Assembly: GCA_031548675.1 (NCBI GenBank)
Contig: JAVBQU010000041.1
Location: 1-44,159, forward strand
Direction: 5' to 3'
DNA length: 44,159 nucleotides
From: JAVBQU01 sp031548675
GTDB lineage: Bacteria > Bacteroidota > Bacteroidia > Bacteroidales > P3
Positions 24,137 to 32,578 of this stretch are shown here, piece after piece (position 1 is the first letter of the stretch; each line of letters begins with the position of its first letter). The notes under the pieces were generated by a model, which worked only from the letters and a program-made list of their open reading frames with translations, was not told where the DNA came from and did not search any database. The translations under genes and the position numbers were made by a program.

Positions 24137-24233
24137 ATTGTTTTGTACATGACAAAAAATATTTAGACAGGATTAATTTTGTTGAGCTTGCGAGCTCAGT
24201 TAATAAGGTAAATGTGTTCTAAAAACAAAGAAA

Positions 24234-25217
24234 ATGAATGAATTGCAAAAAGATATTTTTTCTATTTCAAACGAAAACGACTTTAATAAAGTTTGTTTAG
24301 ATGTATTTCATTTTCAATATCAAAACAATATTGTCTATCGAAATTTCGTAAATCTTTTAAACATAAATCTTTCTGAAATAATTCATTATTCACAGATTCC
24401 GTTTTTGCCCATTGAATTTTTTAAAACGCAGACGATAATCAGTGTTCCTGAATGTCCAAAAGATTTTTTTGCCAGCAGCGGCACTACCGGAGCTCAAACC
24501 AGCAAGCATTGGATTCATGATTTCGGCATTTATGAAGAAAGTTTTCATAAAGGATTCTCACATTTTTATGGCGATATTCGGCAATACAATATCTTTGCGC
24601 TGCTCCCTAATTATTTGGAGCAACCGCATTCTTCGCTCATTTATATGATTTCTGGTTTAATAAAAGAAACCCAAAATACACTTTCCGGTTTCTATTTAGC
24701 CGATTTCTCCAAATTAAGCGATGCTTTGCGGCAAGGGACACTTTCCGGTAAAAAAAATATTCTATTTGGAGTTACCTATGCCTTATTAGATTTTATAGAG
24801 CAAAAATCCAGCAGTTTTCCGGAATTAATTGTTTTTGAAACCGGAGGCATGAAAGGGAGACGTAAAGAAATGATTCGAAATGAATTACATCAAATTCTTT
24901 GTAAAGGATTCGGTGTGAATTCCATCCATTCGGAATATGGCATGAGCGAATTATTTTCACAGGCTTATTCTCAAGGCAATGGTCTTTTTACCTGTCCTCC
25001 TTGGATGAAAATTTTAATTCGCGATACAAACGATCCTCTCTCTTTAATAGCAAGTAATAAAACGGGCGGAATCAATGTAATTGATTTGGCAAATCTATAC
25101 TCATGCTCTTTTATTGCTACACAAGATTTGGGAAAATTACATGAACATGAACAATTTGAGATACTTGGACGTTTCGACCATAGTGATATTAGAGGATGTA
25201 ATTTAATGATTGAATAA
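24234..25217 (+). CDS. LuxE/PaaK-like acyl-protein synthetase family protein
   Basis: A 327-residue enzyme of the adenylate-forming (ANL) superfamily's LuxE branch. The ATP motif is ASSGTTGAQTSKH (80-92). FETGGMKGRRKEMIRN and IHSEYGMSELFSQAYS are the other LuxE-type motifs; the usual large C-terminal ANL subdomain is short. LuxE activates a fatty acid as acyl-AMP and transfers it to its own cysteine, but luxC/luxD partners are absent, so a bioluminescence role is not implied. In Bacteroidota such genes are common near envelope loci and their substrate is unknown. It follows LPS-type glycosyltransferases, but the intervening ATPase gene has its own promoter, so a link is uncertain. Confidence 0.82.
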   Translation: MNELQKDIFSISNENDFNKVCLDVFHFQYQNNIVYRNFVNLLNINLSEIIHYSQIPFLPIEFFKTQTIISVPECPKDFFASSGTTGAQTSKHWIHDFGIYEESFHKGFSHFYGDIRQYNIFALLPNYLEQPHSSLIYMISGLIKETQNTLSGFYLADFSKLSDALRQGTLSGKKNILFGVTYALLDFIEQKSSSFPELIVFETGGMKGRRKEMIRNELHQILCKGFGVNSIHSEYGMSELFSQAYSQGNGLFTCPPWMKILIRDTNDPLSLIASNKTGGINVIDLANLYSCSFIATQDLGKLHEHEQFEILGRFDHSDIRGCNLMIE

Positions 25218-25222
25218 TTTTG

Positions 25223-25230
25223 TACTTTTG
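25223..25230 (+). promoter_or_regulatory. -7 promoter element ahead of the DUF3078 gene
   Basis: TACTTTTG followed by C, an exact -7 match located 5 bases after the LuxE-like stop. No good -33 lies at 18-21 bases. The leader would be about 48 bases. Confidence 0.5.
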
Positions 25231-25282
25231 CACTTTTAATTTTTAGAAACTCAGAATATTCTTTTTATACTATTATTTATTT

Positions 25283-26209
25283 ATGAAAAAAATACTACTT
25301 CTTACTGCAATTGTATTAACACTTTCGGGATATGCCCAAACCGATTCTTTAAAAGTTCCCGCACCTGCCCCAACGGATTCTTTAGTAGCTCCTACACCTA
25401 AAAAAGATACATCTTACTGGAAAATTACCGGTATGGCCGGATTAAATTTTTCCCAAACCACTTTGATAAACTGGGCAGCAGGGGGCGAAAATTCCATTGC
25501 TACCAATGGAGCATTTGCATTACGGGCAAATTACAACAGAGGACGATATGCATGGGATAATGTTTTTGCGACAGAATATGGGTTAATGTATACCGAAACC
25601 TACGATTGGCAGAAAACATTGGATAAAATAGATTTTGCTTCCAAGTTCGGATATGGTGTTATCGAACATTGGTACTTAACATTCTTATTAGGATTTAATA
25701 CCCAGTATGATAAAGGATATAAGAAGCCGGATGATGAAATGTATATTTCTAAATTTATGGCTCCGGGTTATCTTAATTTATCTGTCGGTATGGATTATAA
25801 ATATAAAGATATTTTTACGGCTTATCTTTCGCCTATTGCAGGAAAACTTACTTTTGTTGAAGACGATTCGCTTTCTGCATTAGGTAGTTATGGCGTTGAA
25901 AAGGGAGAAAATTTAAAGAAAGAGCTTGGAGCTTATGCCAAATTCGGATTGAAATACAATCTTATGAAAAATATTTCATTGCTTAGTAAATTGGAATTTT
26001 TTACTGCCTATAACGAAAGTTTTGGAAATGTGGATATAAACTTCGAAATGCTGCTTAATATGGTTGTAAATAAATATATTAATGCTCAGATTATTCTTAA
26101 CCTGAAATATGACGATGATGTAAAATCAGTGGGAAGAGATGGTTTGCCGGCAGGTCCAAAATTACAAACCAAAGAAATGATAGGTGTAGGTATATCCTAT
26201 GCATTTTAA
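25283..26209 (+). CDS. DUF3078 outer-membrane protein
   Basis: A 308-residue exported protein. Signal peptide 1-18 (LSGYAQ), then a Pro/Thr/Ser linker (residues 20-45), then a DUF3078 region: WKITGMAGLNFSQTTLINWA, GGENSIA, and strongly alternating aromatic strands ending in ISYAF, a typical outer-membrane barrel C terminus with final Phe. The function of DUF3078 is unknown; a small beta barrel in the outer membrane is inferred. The stop is 2 bases before the RNA methyltransferase start, so the two are probably co-transcribed. Confidence 0.9.
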   Translation: MKKILLLTAIVLTLSGYAQTDSLKVPAPAPTDSLVAPTPKKDTSYWKITGMAGLNFSQTTLINWAAGGENSIATNGAFALRANYNRGRYAWDNVFATEYGLMYTETYDWQKTLDKIDFASKFGYGVIEHWYLTFLLGFNTQYDKGYKKPDDEMYISKFMAPGYLNLSVGMDYKYKDIFTAYLSPIAGKLTFVEDDSLSALGSYGVEKGENLKKELGAYAKFGLKYNLMKNISLLSKLEFFTAYNESFGNVDINFEMLLNMVVNKYINAQIILNLKYDDDVKSVGRDGLPAGPKLQTKEMIGVGISYAF

Positions 26210-26211
26210 AG

Positions 26212-26970
26212 ATGCTTAGCAAAAACCAAATCAAATATATTAATTCGCTCAAAATTAGCAAATACAGAAATGAAGAAAATGTATTTGTGGCAGAAGGAAT
26301 TAAATTAGTTGATGAAATCTTACATAGCAGATTTGAGATTTCTCAAATTTTTGTTACTCAAGAATGGGTAAATGAGAATTCCGTTCAGAATAAGTATCAA
26401 AATTGTATTCAAATAATTACCGAAGAGGAATTAAAGAAAATTTCAAGTCTCACAACACCGAATCAGGTTTTGGCTGTTGTAAAAACTCCTGAATATCAGA
26501 TTTCCGATAATATTTTTGAACAACTAACTTTGATTTTGGATGATATTCGCGACCCGGGAAATATGGGAACTATTATCCGTATTGCCGATTGGTTTGGTAT
26601 ACCCAATATTATCTGTTCTCTCCATTCCGTTGATTGTTACAACCCCAAGGTGGTGCAGGCTACTATGGGTTCTATTGCAAGGGTAAATATTTTTTATACA
26701 GATTTGCTGGAATTACTCAAGCAAAAACCGCAGAATTTTTCTGTTTACGGAACTTTACTTGAAGGGGAAAATATTTATGGGACTGATTTAGAGACTAAAG
26801 GCTTTATTGTTATTGGAAATGAATCAAAAGGAATTTCAAATGAGGTAAAGAACCATCTTACCCATGCCTTACATATTCCTTCTTTTAATCCCCATGCCGC
26901 AGATCATGCCGAATCGCTTAATGCCTCTGTTGCTGCTGCTATTGTATGTTCCGAATTTAAAAGGAGATAA
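26212..26970 (+). CDS. TrmH/SpoU family RNA 2'-O-methyltransferase
   Basis: A 252-residue SPOUT enzyme that methylates a ribose in tRNA or 23S rRNA using S-adenosylmethionine. An N-terminal substrate-binding domain (about 1-95, with FVAEGIKLVDEIL) precedes the knotted catalytic domain. Motif 1 is LDDIRDPGNMGTIIRIADWF (about 110-129), motif 2 is GNESKGIS, and motif 3 is IPSFNPHAADHAESLNASVA, in which the Asn-rich loop is typical although the usual 'MxxxxESLNVSVA' is altered. The precise RNA target cannot be assigned from sequence. It is tightly coupled to the DUF3078 gene and converges with aat 12 bases on. Confidence 0.92.
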   Translation: MLSKNQIKYINSLKISKYRNEENVFVAEGIKLVDEILHSRFEISQIFVTQEWVNENSVQNKYQNCIQIITEEELKKISSLTTPNQVLAVVKTPEYQISDNIFEQLTLILDDIRDPGNMGTIIRIADWFGIPNIICSLHSVDCYNPKVVQATMGSIARVNIFYTDLLELLKQKPQNFSVYGTLLEGENIYGTDLETKGFIVIGNESKGISNEVKNHLTHALHIPSFNPHAADHAESLNASVAAAIVCSEFKRR

Positions 26971-26982
26971 TAAATGGCATCT

Positions 26983-27660
26983 CTATAATTTCCATTTTTC
27001 TAATAAGGTTTCATGAGGGATTCCCTCTTCTAATAATTGCAGGAACTCTTTACGAGGAATAGTTTCAGCTCCCAACGACCTTAAATGGTCGGTTTCCATT
27101 TGGGTGTCGATAAGGAGAAAATCATATTTTTTTAAGAATTCAACTAAATAATAAAAAGCCACTTTTGAGGCATTAGTTACTGTGTGAAACATGGATTCGC
27201 CAAAGAAAATTTTCCCTATGGTTACCCCATATAATCCGCCAACCAATTCTTCATTCTCATAAATTTCAACAGAATGAGCAAAGCCATGCTGATGTAAAAT
27301 TGTATAGGCTTCTATGATATCTTCGCTTACCCAAGTGCCTTCTTTGTGAATACGTGTAGCTCCGCATTGGCGGATAACATTTGAAAAATTGGAATCAAAA
27401 CGGACTTCAAATTTTTTACTTTTGATTTCCCTTTGTAGATTTTTGGAACAATGAAATTTATCAGGGAAGATTACCATACGGGGATCGGGCGACCACCATA
27501 AAATGGGTTCGGTAGGATTATACCATGGAAACAGCCCCATGGCGTACCCAATAAGCAACCTGCGTGGATCTAAATCGCCGCCAATTGCCAGCAAACCATC
27601 CGGTTCTGCTAATTCGGGATTTGGAAAAACATATTCTTCGGGAAGTTGAAAAACAGGCAT
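26983..27660 (-). CDS. aat: Leucyl/phenylalanyl-tRNA-protein transferase
   Basis: A 225-residue enzyme that adds Leu or Phe from aminoacyl-tRNA to N-terminal Arg or Lys of proteins, marking them for ClpS/ClpA degradation (N-degron pathway). PDGLLAIGGDLDPRRLLIGYAMGLFPWY and WWSPDPRMVIFP near the N terminus are signature stretches. GGLYGVTIGKIFFGESMF and LIDTQMETDHLRSLGAETIPR complete the GNAT-like core. The length is normal. No clpS/clpA is in the window. The start at 27660 gives MPVFQLPEE. Confidence 0.96.
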   Translation of the reverse strand: MPVFQLPEEYVFPNPELAEPDGLLAIGGDLDPRRLLIGYAMGLFPWYNPTEPILWWSPDPRMVIFPDKFHCSKNLQREIKSKKFEVRFDSNFSNVIRQCGATRIHKEGTWVSEDIIEAYTILHQHGFAHSVEIYENEELVGGLYGVTIGKIFFGESMFHTVTNASKVAFYYLVEFLKKYDFLLIDTQMETDHLRSLGAETIPRKEFLQLLEEGIPHETLLEKWKL

Positions 27661-27707
27661 AAATATCGATTAAAAAACAAAATCAATTAGAATTAAAGTA
27701 GTATTCA

Positions 27708-28550
27708 TTACTTTACTTTTTGATAAAAACGTACCCAATCAATATACATAGCCACCGGAAGATCTTCTTTTTTAATATCTCCTACCCAAGAACCTCCCAA
27801 TTGCATATCGAGTAATAAATACATTTCCCTGTCGAAAGGAAATTGACCTTCTTTATCAGTTTCAATACAGGGGTAGTTCATGGTATGTATGCCGTTTACA
27901 CTGAAAACAAGGCTGTCGGAATATAATTCAACAGCATAAGTATTATATTCTCCTAGATGGATAGGTGCTATTGTACCTTGCTTGGGATTGTCTTTTTGAT
28001 TGAGATTTAAAGTATAGTAAGAATGTACAGTTTGATAAACTATAGTATCACTATTCAAATGTTCCATAATATCAATTTCTCCCCCATGAGGATATTTAAT
28101 ACCATCAAAGGGTAACAACCAAAATGCAGGCCAAGCACCTTTGGCATTTTCAAATTTGGCAGAAATTTCTACTTTCCCACGATAAAATGGTTTTTTACCT
28201 TTGGTATGCAGACCTCCTGTAAGATAAGGCATCGTGTCATTAGTAGGATTTACTATGCCTTTCAAAATCAGATTCCCATTTTGTATAAGATATAACGAAT
28301 CGTAATCCGACATATGCTTATCCCAATCAGCCGTTCCTCGAGGAATTTTGCTCCACACCTTAGAATCTATTGTCCCTTTATCAAAATTATCTTCCCAAAT
28401 TAATTTCCACTTCAAAGAATCAGCCACTTTTTCTTTGGGAGCAGATTTTGAAGAAGTACTTTTATGACCTTCGTTAGGAGAGAAGCTGCATAACAGTGTG
28501 ATATTAAAAAAAACGATACTGATGAAAAAGAAGTATGATAAAATTCTCAT
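27708..28550 (-). CDS. GH16 family glycoside hydrolase (beta-glucanase/laminarinase-like)
   Basis: A 280-residue exported glycosidase. Its hydrophobic N terminus ends TLLCSF, with Cys21 a possible lipoprotein site although Leu at -1 is unusual, then a Ser/Lys linker. The GH16 beta-jelly-roll starts at LIWEDNFDKG. The catalytic motif GEIDIMEHL provides nucleophile Glu158, Asp160 and acid/base Glu163. GAWPAFWLLP and the final YIDWVRFYQ are typical. The substrate is probably a beta-1,3 or mixed-linked glucan; there is no carbohydrate-binding module and no SusC/SusD pair nearby, so it stands outside a utilisation locus. It has no obvious promoter or terminator. Confidence 0.93.
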   Translation of the reverse strand: MRILSYFFFISIVFFNITLLCSFSPNEGHKSTSSKSAPKEKVADSLKWKLIWEDNFDKGTIDSKVWSKIPRGTADWDKHMSDYDSLYLIQNGNLILKGIVNPTNDTMPYLTGGLHTKGKKPFYRGKVEISAKFENAKGAWPAFWLLPFDGIKYPHGGEIDIMEHLNSDTIVYQTVHSYYTLNLNQKDNPKQGTIAPIHLGEYNTYAVELYSDSLVFSVNGIHTMNYPCIETDKEGQFPFDREMYLLLDMQLGGSWVGDIKKEDLPVAMYIDWVRFYQKVK

Positions 28551-28625
28551 GGAGTTATCGGTTGAATTAAAGTTATATAGAATATGAAGTTTAGAGAGAA
28601 AAATATAGAAATAAAAAACTTTCTA

Positions 28626-29111
28626 CTATTGGTTCTCGTACTGTTGTACTTCGTTAAAAATATATTCTAACTCTATTCCGGCTTCTTTAAACATCTCTTC
28701 CGATTCTGAGCCTGAATGATATTTACGTTCACAAACAACCCTTGTTATTCCACAATTGATAATCAACATGGCACAAGTGCGGCAAGGTGTCATACGGCAA
28801 TATAAGGTAGCTCCCGATAAAGCAATTCCCCTGCGTGCAGCTTGGCAGATTGCATTTTGCTCTGCATGGACGGTTCTTACACAATGGTTGGTTATAGTCC
28901 CATCTTCGTGTATGGTTTTCTTAAATAAATGCCCTACATCATCGCAATGGGGAAGTCCCATGGGCGAACCTACATAACCGGTAACCAAAAGCTGGCGGTC
29001 TTTCACAATAACACATCCGCTGCGTCCACGGTCGCAGGTAGCACGCTTTGAAGCCGCATTAGCCAATTCCATAAAATATTCGTCCCAAGACGGACGGAGA
29101 GAAGTACTCAT
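28626..29111 (-). CDS. Deoxycytidylate (dCMP) deaminase
   Basis: A 161-residue zinc enzyme that turns dCMP into dUMP, feeding thymidylate synthesis. HAE at residues 82-84 (VHAEQNAICQAA) provides the zinc His and catalytic Glu; Cys110 and Cys113 in TPCRTCAML bind the zinc. RPSWDEYFMELANAASKRATC at the N terminus and GTITNHCVRTVHAE match the ComEB/dCMP deaminase group rather than free-base or riboflavin deaminases. It follows a cation exporter gene by 38 bases on the same strand; the two are probably co-transcribed but not functionally related in any obvious way. A possible nucleotide kinase gene is two genes upstream. Confidence 0.93.
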   Translation of the reverse strand: MSTSLRPSWDEYFMELANAASKRATCDRGRSGCVIVKDRQLLVTGYVGSPMGLPHCDDVGHLFKKTIHEDGTITNHCVRTVHAEQNAICQAARRGIALSGATLYCRMTPCRTCAMLIINCGITRVVCERKYHSGSESEEMFKEAGIELEYIFNEVQQYENQ

Positions 29112-29149
29112 TTGTGCTTGTAATTATTAAATTATTTCTAGAAATATTC

Positions 29150-30076
29150 TTATACCATATATTTATCGATACCAAATTTTTCTATGGAATGATGACAGTC
29201 TTTAGGTTCTACATGCACCACTATATCATATACATTTTCAATAGAATTTTTAATGCTGTTCTCAACCGCTTCTGCAATATTGTGAGCTTCGTTGAGAGAA
29301 ATATTTCCGTCTGCTTCCACATCCAGTGCAATCATATACATATTTCCAATTTGCCGCGACCGTACGCGATGAGGATTATATGCTCCCGGTACTTGGTCTA
29401 CGGCATCAAATATTTTATCGTAAACGGTTGTATCTTTTACGCCGTCCATGAGTTCTATACTGGAATCCATAAAAATGCTGATGGATGATTTAATAATAAA
29501 CAAACTTATTATCAAACCGGTAACAGCATCGAGAATAGGAAACTTTAAAGCAAAAGTAAAAATCAATCCAACCAATACGCTTGATGAAATGATAACATCA
29601 TTTCTCATATTGACAGCATTAGCCGTAAGCATTGAGCTATTGATTTTCTTTCCCTGCTTATATTGATATAATGCTAACCCTAATTTACCTACTATCGAAA
29701 AAACAGTAACATAAATGGCAATAGTTCCGGGCAATTCGCGGGGTTCTGTAGAAAGCATCCTTTGAATGGAAAAGATAAGCATTTGAATACCGGCATAAAA
29801 AATAACCAACGATAAAATCTTGGTGGCTATGCCTTCGGCTTTTTCATAGCCATAAGCATATTTACGGCTGGGAGGACGGTTTATGATGTGAGCCGTAAAA
29901 ATCATGACTATTGAAATAATGACATCTGTTGCAGAATCGATACCATCGCTAAGAACGGCTAAACTTCCGGAAAATATACCTATAATTATCTTGGATACAG
30001 ATAGTATAAGATTTCCAATCGTGCTTATCCACGAAGTAGTAATTAATGTTTTCTCGCGAGAATTAGTTTGGCTCAT
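29150..30076 (-). CDS. Cation diffusion facilitator family transporter
   Basis: A 308-residue CDF inner-membrane protein that exports divalent metals (Zn, Fe, Mn or similar) by proton exchange. Six hydrophobic helices occupy about 15-210. The helix-2 motif LSDGIDSATDVIIS contains the metal-site Asp residues. SRKYAYGYEKAEGIA is the conserved loop, and FALKFPILDAVTGLIIS carries the helix-5 Asp. A cytoplasmic ferredoxin-like domain follows (VPGAYNPHRVRSRQIGN, IALDVEADG, SLNEAHNIAE). The metal cannot be assigned. A -7 box at 30093-30100 gives a leader of about 13 bases. Confidence 0.93.
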   Translation of the reverse strand: MSQTNSREKTLITTSWISTIGNLILSVSKIIIGIFSGSLAVLSDGIDSATDVIISIVMIFTAHIINRPPSRKYAYGYEKAEGIATKILSLVIFYAGIQMLIFSIQRMLSTEPRELPGTIAIYVTVFSIVGKLGLALYQYKQGKKINSSMLTANAVNMRNDVIISSSVLVGLIFTFALKFPILDAVTGLIISLFIIKSSISIFMDSSIELMDGVKDTTVYDKIFDAVDQVPGAYNPHRVRSRQIGNMYMIALDVEADGNISLNEAHNIAEAVENSIKNSIENVYDIVVHVEPKDCHHSIEKFGIDKYMV

Positions 30077-30092
30077 AAATACGTTGAAATTA

Positions 30093-30100
30093 CAAAAGTA
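30093..30100 (-). promoter_or_regulatory. -7 promoter element of the cation exporter gene
   Basis: On the minus strand the bases read TACTTTTG, matching TAnnTTTG, 17 bases before the ATG. No -33 TTTG at the proper distance was found; that region overlaps the end of the upstream kinase gene. Confidence 0.5.
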
Positions 30101-30119
30101 ATATCGTTATGCTTGAAAA

Positions 30120-30689
30120 TTATAATTTTGTAAGAACCTGCTCTATTTTGGTGTTCAGCGATGCAATATCATCATTATTCAAAAATAAATAATCAGCTTT
30201 GCTTATACAGGTTTTAAGGTTTTGCTTATTAGGATCGGAAGAATTCATTTCACGGGCTTCGTTTTCCAAAAAAGTTTCGTAAGATATATGGTCGGTTTCC
30301 GAGCCTCGTAATAGTATGCGGTCATAACGAAGCTTCGGTTCTGCATCTACGGCAAAGAGAATAAACTGCTTATGCTTTCTCATCGATTCCACTTCGCCCG
30401 GAGTACGTATGCTTTCAATGATGCAATTCTGCCCCGATAGTTGAGCCAGTTTACACAGCTCGTCTACAATAAACGAAGGGCTGTTTTTTTCTCTTAAATC
30501 ATTAGCTACCAAAACCATGCTATCACGATTCAGAGGCATATTCCGCCGTTTGATTTCTTCAGAAATATAGTCTCTTACCGAAAAATGTTTAAATCCTTTA
30601 TTTTTCACCAAATAATCTACAATAGTGCCTTTTCCTGCTCCTATAGTTCCGGTAATTCCAATGATAATCATTTCATTTATATAGTTCAT
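30120..30689 (-). CDS. P-loop kinase of dephospho-CoA-kinase/UPF0200-like type
   Basis: A 189-residue P-loop NTPase. Walker A is GTIGAGKGT near the N terminus. FKHFSVRDYISEEIKRRNMP, then VANDLREKNSPSFIVDEL, IIESIRTPGEVESMR, and the VDAEPKLRYDRILLRG stretch resemble the archaeal UPF0200 / dephospho-CoA-kinase-like proteins and nucleoside-monophosphate kinases, with the GSR-type lid region around RILLRGSETD. It probably phosphorylates a nucleotide or CoA precursor, but the substrate is unclear; true CoaE has a different acceptor region. A second ATG at 30671 gives MIIIGITG and may be the real start. It lies 43 bases upstream of the cation exporter gene and 90 bases downstream of nadB. Confidence 0.75.
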   Translation of the reverse strand: MNYINEMIIIGITGTIGAGKGTIVDYLVKNKGFKHFSVRDYISEEIKRRNMPLNRDSMVLVANDLREKNSPSFIVDELCKLAQLSGQNCIIESIRTPGEVESMRKHKQFILFAVDAEPKLRYDRILLRGSETDHISYETFLENEAREMNSSDPNKQNLKTCISKADYLFLNNDDIASLNTKIEQVLTKL

Positions 30690-30779
30690 ATTTCAAGATT
30701 TCACATTTCAAGAGTTTTGTTATTCAGTATTTTCAAACAGACAGTTTAGAATATTTTTCCAGAACTGACATTCGCATTA

Positions 30780-32363
30780 TTATTTTTCTACCTCATTTTT
30801 ATTGTTTTTCGGATAATCAAGCGAATAATGCAATCCTCTGCTTTCCTTTCGTTCCTGTGCTTTTTTTATTACCAGATAAGCATTCGCAATCATATTCCGC
30901 AATTCGCAAATCCGGGTCGTAAGTACTGATTTGTTGTATAAATCTTCAGTTTCGCGATAAATAATCTGCAAACGGTCGAAAGCCCGCTGCAAACGTAAAT
31001 TCGACCTCACAATACCAACATAATTCGACATTATGGCTTGTAATTCCTTTAACGTTTGGGTAATCAATACCATCTCTTCGTTTAAAATCATGCCTTCGTC
31101 GTTCCAGTCCGGAATATCGTTGCAAAATTCTATGGATTTATATTTATTAATAGCATCCATGGCTGCGTTGTGCGAAAATACAATAGCTTCTAACAGTGAA
31201 TTGGAAGCTAAACGATTAGCTCCATGCAATCCGGTTGAAGAACATTCGCCGGAAGCATATAAATTCAGAATGGAAGAATGACCTGAGGAATCAACTTTGA
31301 TACCTCCGCAATTGTAATGAGCCGCAGGAACTACGGGAATCATATCGCGGGTAATATTGATGCCGATTTCGAGGCATTTGGCATAAATATTCGGAAAATG
31401 ATTCATGATTTCTTCTTTCGAAATATGACGGCAGTCCAAATACACATAATCATGCCCATTAATTTTCATTTCATTATCAATGGCACGGGCAACAATATCA
31501 CGGGGGGCTAAGCTTTTACGGCTGTCGTATTTATCCATAAATTCTTTTCCGTCTAAAGTTTTAAGAATTCCTCCCGAACCACGCATGGCTTCGGTTATGA
31601 GGAACGACGGATTTTCTTTCGGATTATAAAGCGAGGTGGGATGAAATTGTACAAACTCAATATTTTCGATAATTCCTTTTGCCCGGTGTACCATAGCAAC
31701 TCCGTCTCCGGTAGCGGTAACCGGATTGGTGGTAGTATTGTAAATATTTCCATTCCCTCCGGTAGAAAGCATGGTAACCTTAGAAAGAATAGTATCTATT
31801 TTCTGCGTATTCGGATTGAGAGCATATACCCCGAAGCATTTAATGTCAGGAGTTCTGCGGTTTATTTCTATACCCAGATGATGCTGGGTAATCAAGTCGA
31901 TAGCAAAAAAATGTTCTAAAAGTTCAATATTAGGATGTGTGCGGACTTGGTTGAGCAGCCGTTGTTCTATTTCAAAGCCAGTATTATCTTTATGGTGTAG
32001 AACCCTGAATTCAGAATGTCCTCCTTCGCGGGCAAGGTCAAATTCACCGGTAGATTTTTTGTCGAATTGAATGCCCCAATTTATCAACTCTTTAATTCGT
32101 TCTGTGGATTGATTAATTGTAAGGCGGACAATTTCTTCGTCACACAAACCATCACCACAAGAAAGTGTATCCTGAATATGTTTTTCGTAAGAATCTACGG
32201 CTTGCATTACAGTGGCAATACCCCCTTGGGCATATTTTGTAGAGCCCTCTTCTGCAATGTTTTTGGTAAGAATGATAACTTTTCCGAATTCGGCAACTTT
32301 CAAAGCAAAACTTAAGCCTGCTATGCCTGAACCAATGACTAAAAAATCCACATGGTGTCTCAT
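30780..32363 (-). CDS. nadB: L-aspartate oxidase
   Basis: A 527-residue flavoprotein that oxidises L-aspartate to iminoaspartate, the first step of de novo NAD synthesis, handing product to quinolinate synthase NadA. The FAD motif is VIGSGIAGLSFAL at the N terminus. TKYAQGGIATV, the EGGHSEFRVLHHKDNTGFEIE stretch, and AAHYNCGGIKVD then ECSSTGLHGANRLASNSLLE are standard for the succinate-dehydrogenase-like family. ATG 32363 is used rather than TTG 32369. No nadA or nadC is in the window. It diverges from the suf genes, with overlapping promoter regions. Confidence 0.96.
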   Translation of the reverse strand: MRHHVDFLVIGSGIAGLSFALKVAEFGKVIILTKNIAEEGSTKYAQGGIATVMQAVDSYEKHIQDTLSCGDGLCDEEIVRLTINQSTERIKELINWGIQFDKKSTGEFDLAREGGHSEFRVLHHKDNTGFEIEQRLLNQVRTHPNIELLEHFFAIDLITQHHLGIEINRRTPDIKCFGVYALNPNTQKIDTILSKVTMLSTGGNGNIYNTTTNPVTATGDGVAMVHRAKGIIENIEFVQFHPTSLYNPKENPSFLITEAMRGSGGILKTLDGKEFMDKYDSRKSLAPRDIVARAIDNEMKINGHDYVYLDCRHISKEEIMNHFPNIYAKCLEIGINITRDMIPVVPAAHYNCGGIKVDSSGHSSILNLYASGECSSTGLHGANRLASNSLLEAIVFSHNAAMDAINKYKSIEFCNDIPDWNDEGMILNEEMVLITQTLKELQAIMSNYVGIVRSNLRLQRAFDRLQIIYRETEDLYNKSVLTTRICELRNMIANAYLVIKKAQERKESRGLHYSLDYPKNNKNEVEK

Positions 32364-32399
32364 AAACAAAACTATTTAATTCATGTTTATAAATATCCG

Positions 32400-32407
32400 C
32401 AAAGGTA
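32400..32407 (-). promoter_or_regulatory. -7 promoter element of nadB
   Basis: On the minus strand: TACCTTTG followed by C, an exact -7 box 37 bases before the nadB ATG. No -33 TTTG is at the correct distance. The suf promoter's -33 lies only 8 bases away on the other strand. Confidence 0.6.
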
Positions 32408-32414
32408 GAAACAA

Positions 32415-32444
32415 TTTGCGATTTAAAAAAAACATGTATCTTTG
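32415..32444 (+). promoter_or_regulatory. Promoter of sufS-sufE-sufT
   Basis: TTTG at 32415-32418, 18 bases, TATCTTTG at 32437-32444. The start would be near 32449, leaving a 130-base leader that contains a perfect 14-bp palindrome, GTTAAAATTTTAAC, at 32514-32527. Confidence 0.6.
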
Positions 32445-32578
32445 TATAAGAAACATAAAAGAAATTGTTGTTTATTGATTCATAAACGATTAATATCCTG
32501 AAATCTATTTTTAGTTAAAATTTTAACGATGTTTCCTATACATTAAATCACCTTTTAAGAGTATTTTTGAGAATCAAA

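Noticed and set aside
24234..25217. Bioluminescence (lux) gene
   Set aside because: Only the LuxE-like fold is present; luciferase and luxC/luxD are absent.
30690..30779. Short direct repeat ATTTCAAGA between nadB and the kinase gene
   Set aside because: Two 9-base copies in very AT-rich DNA are likely chance; no further structure.
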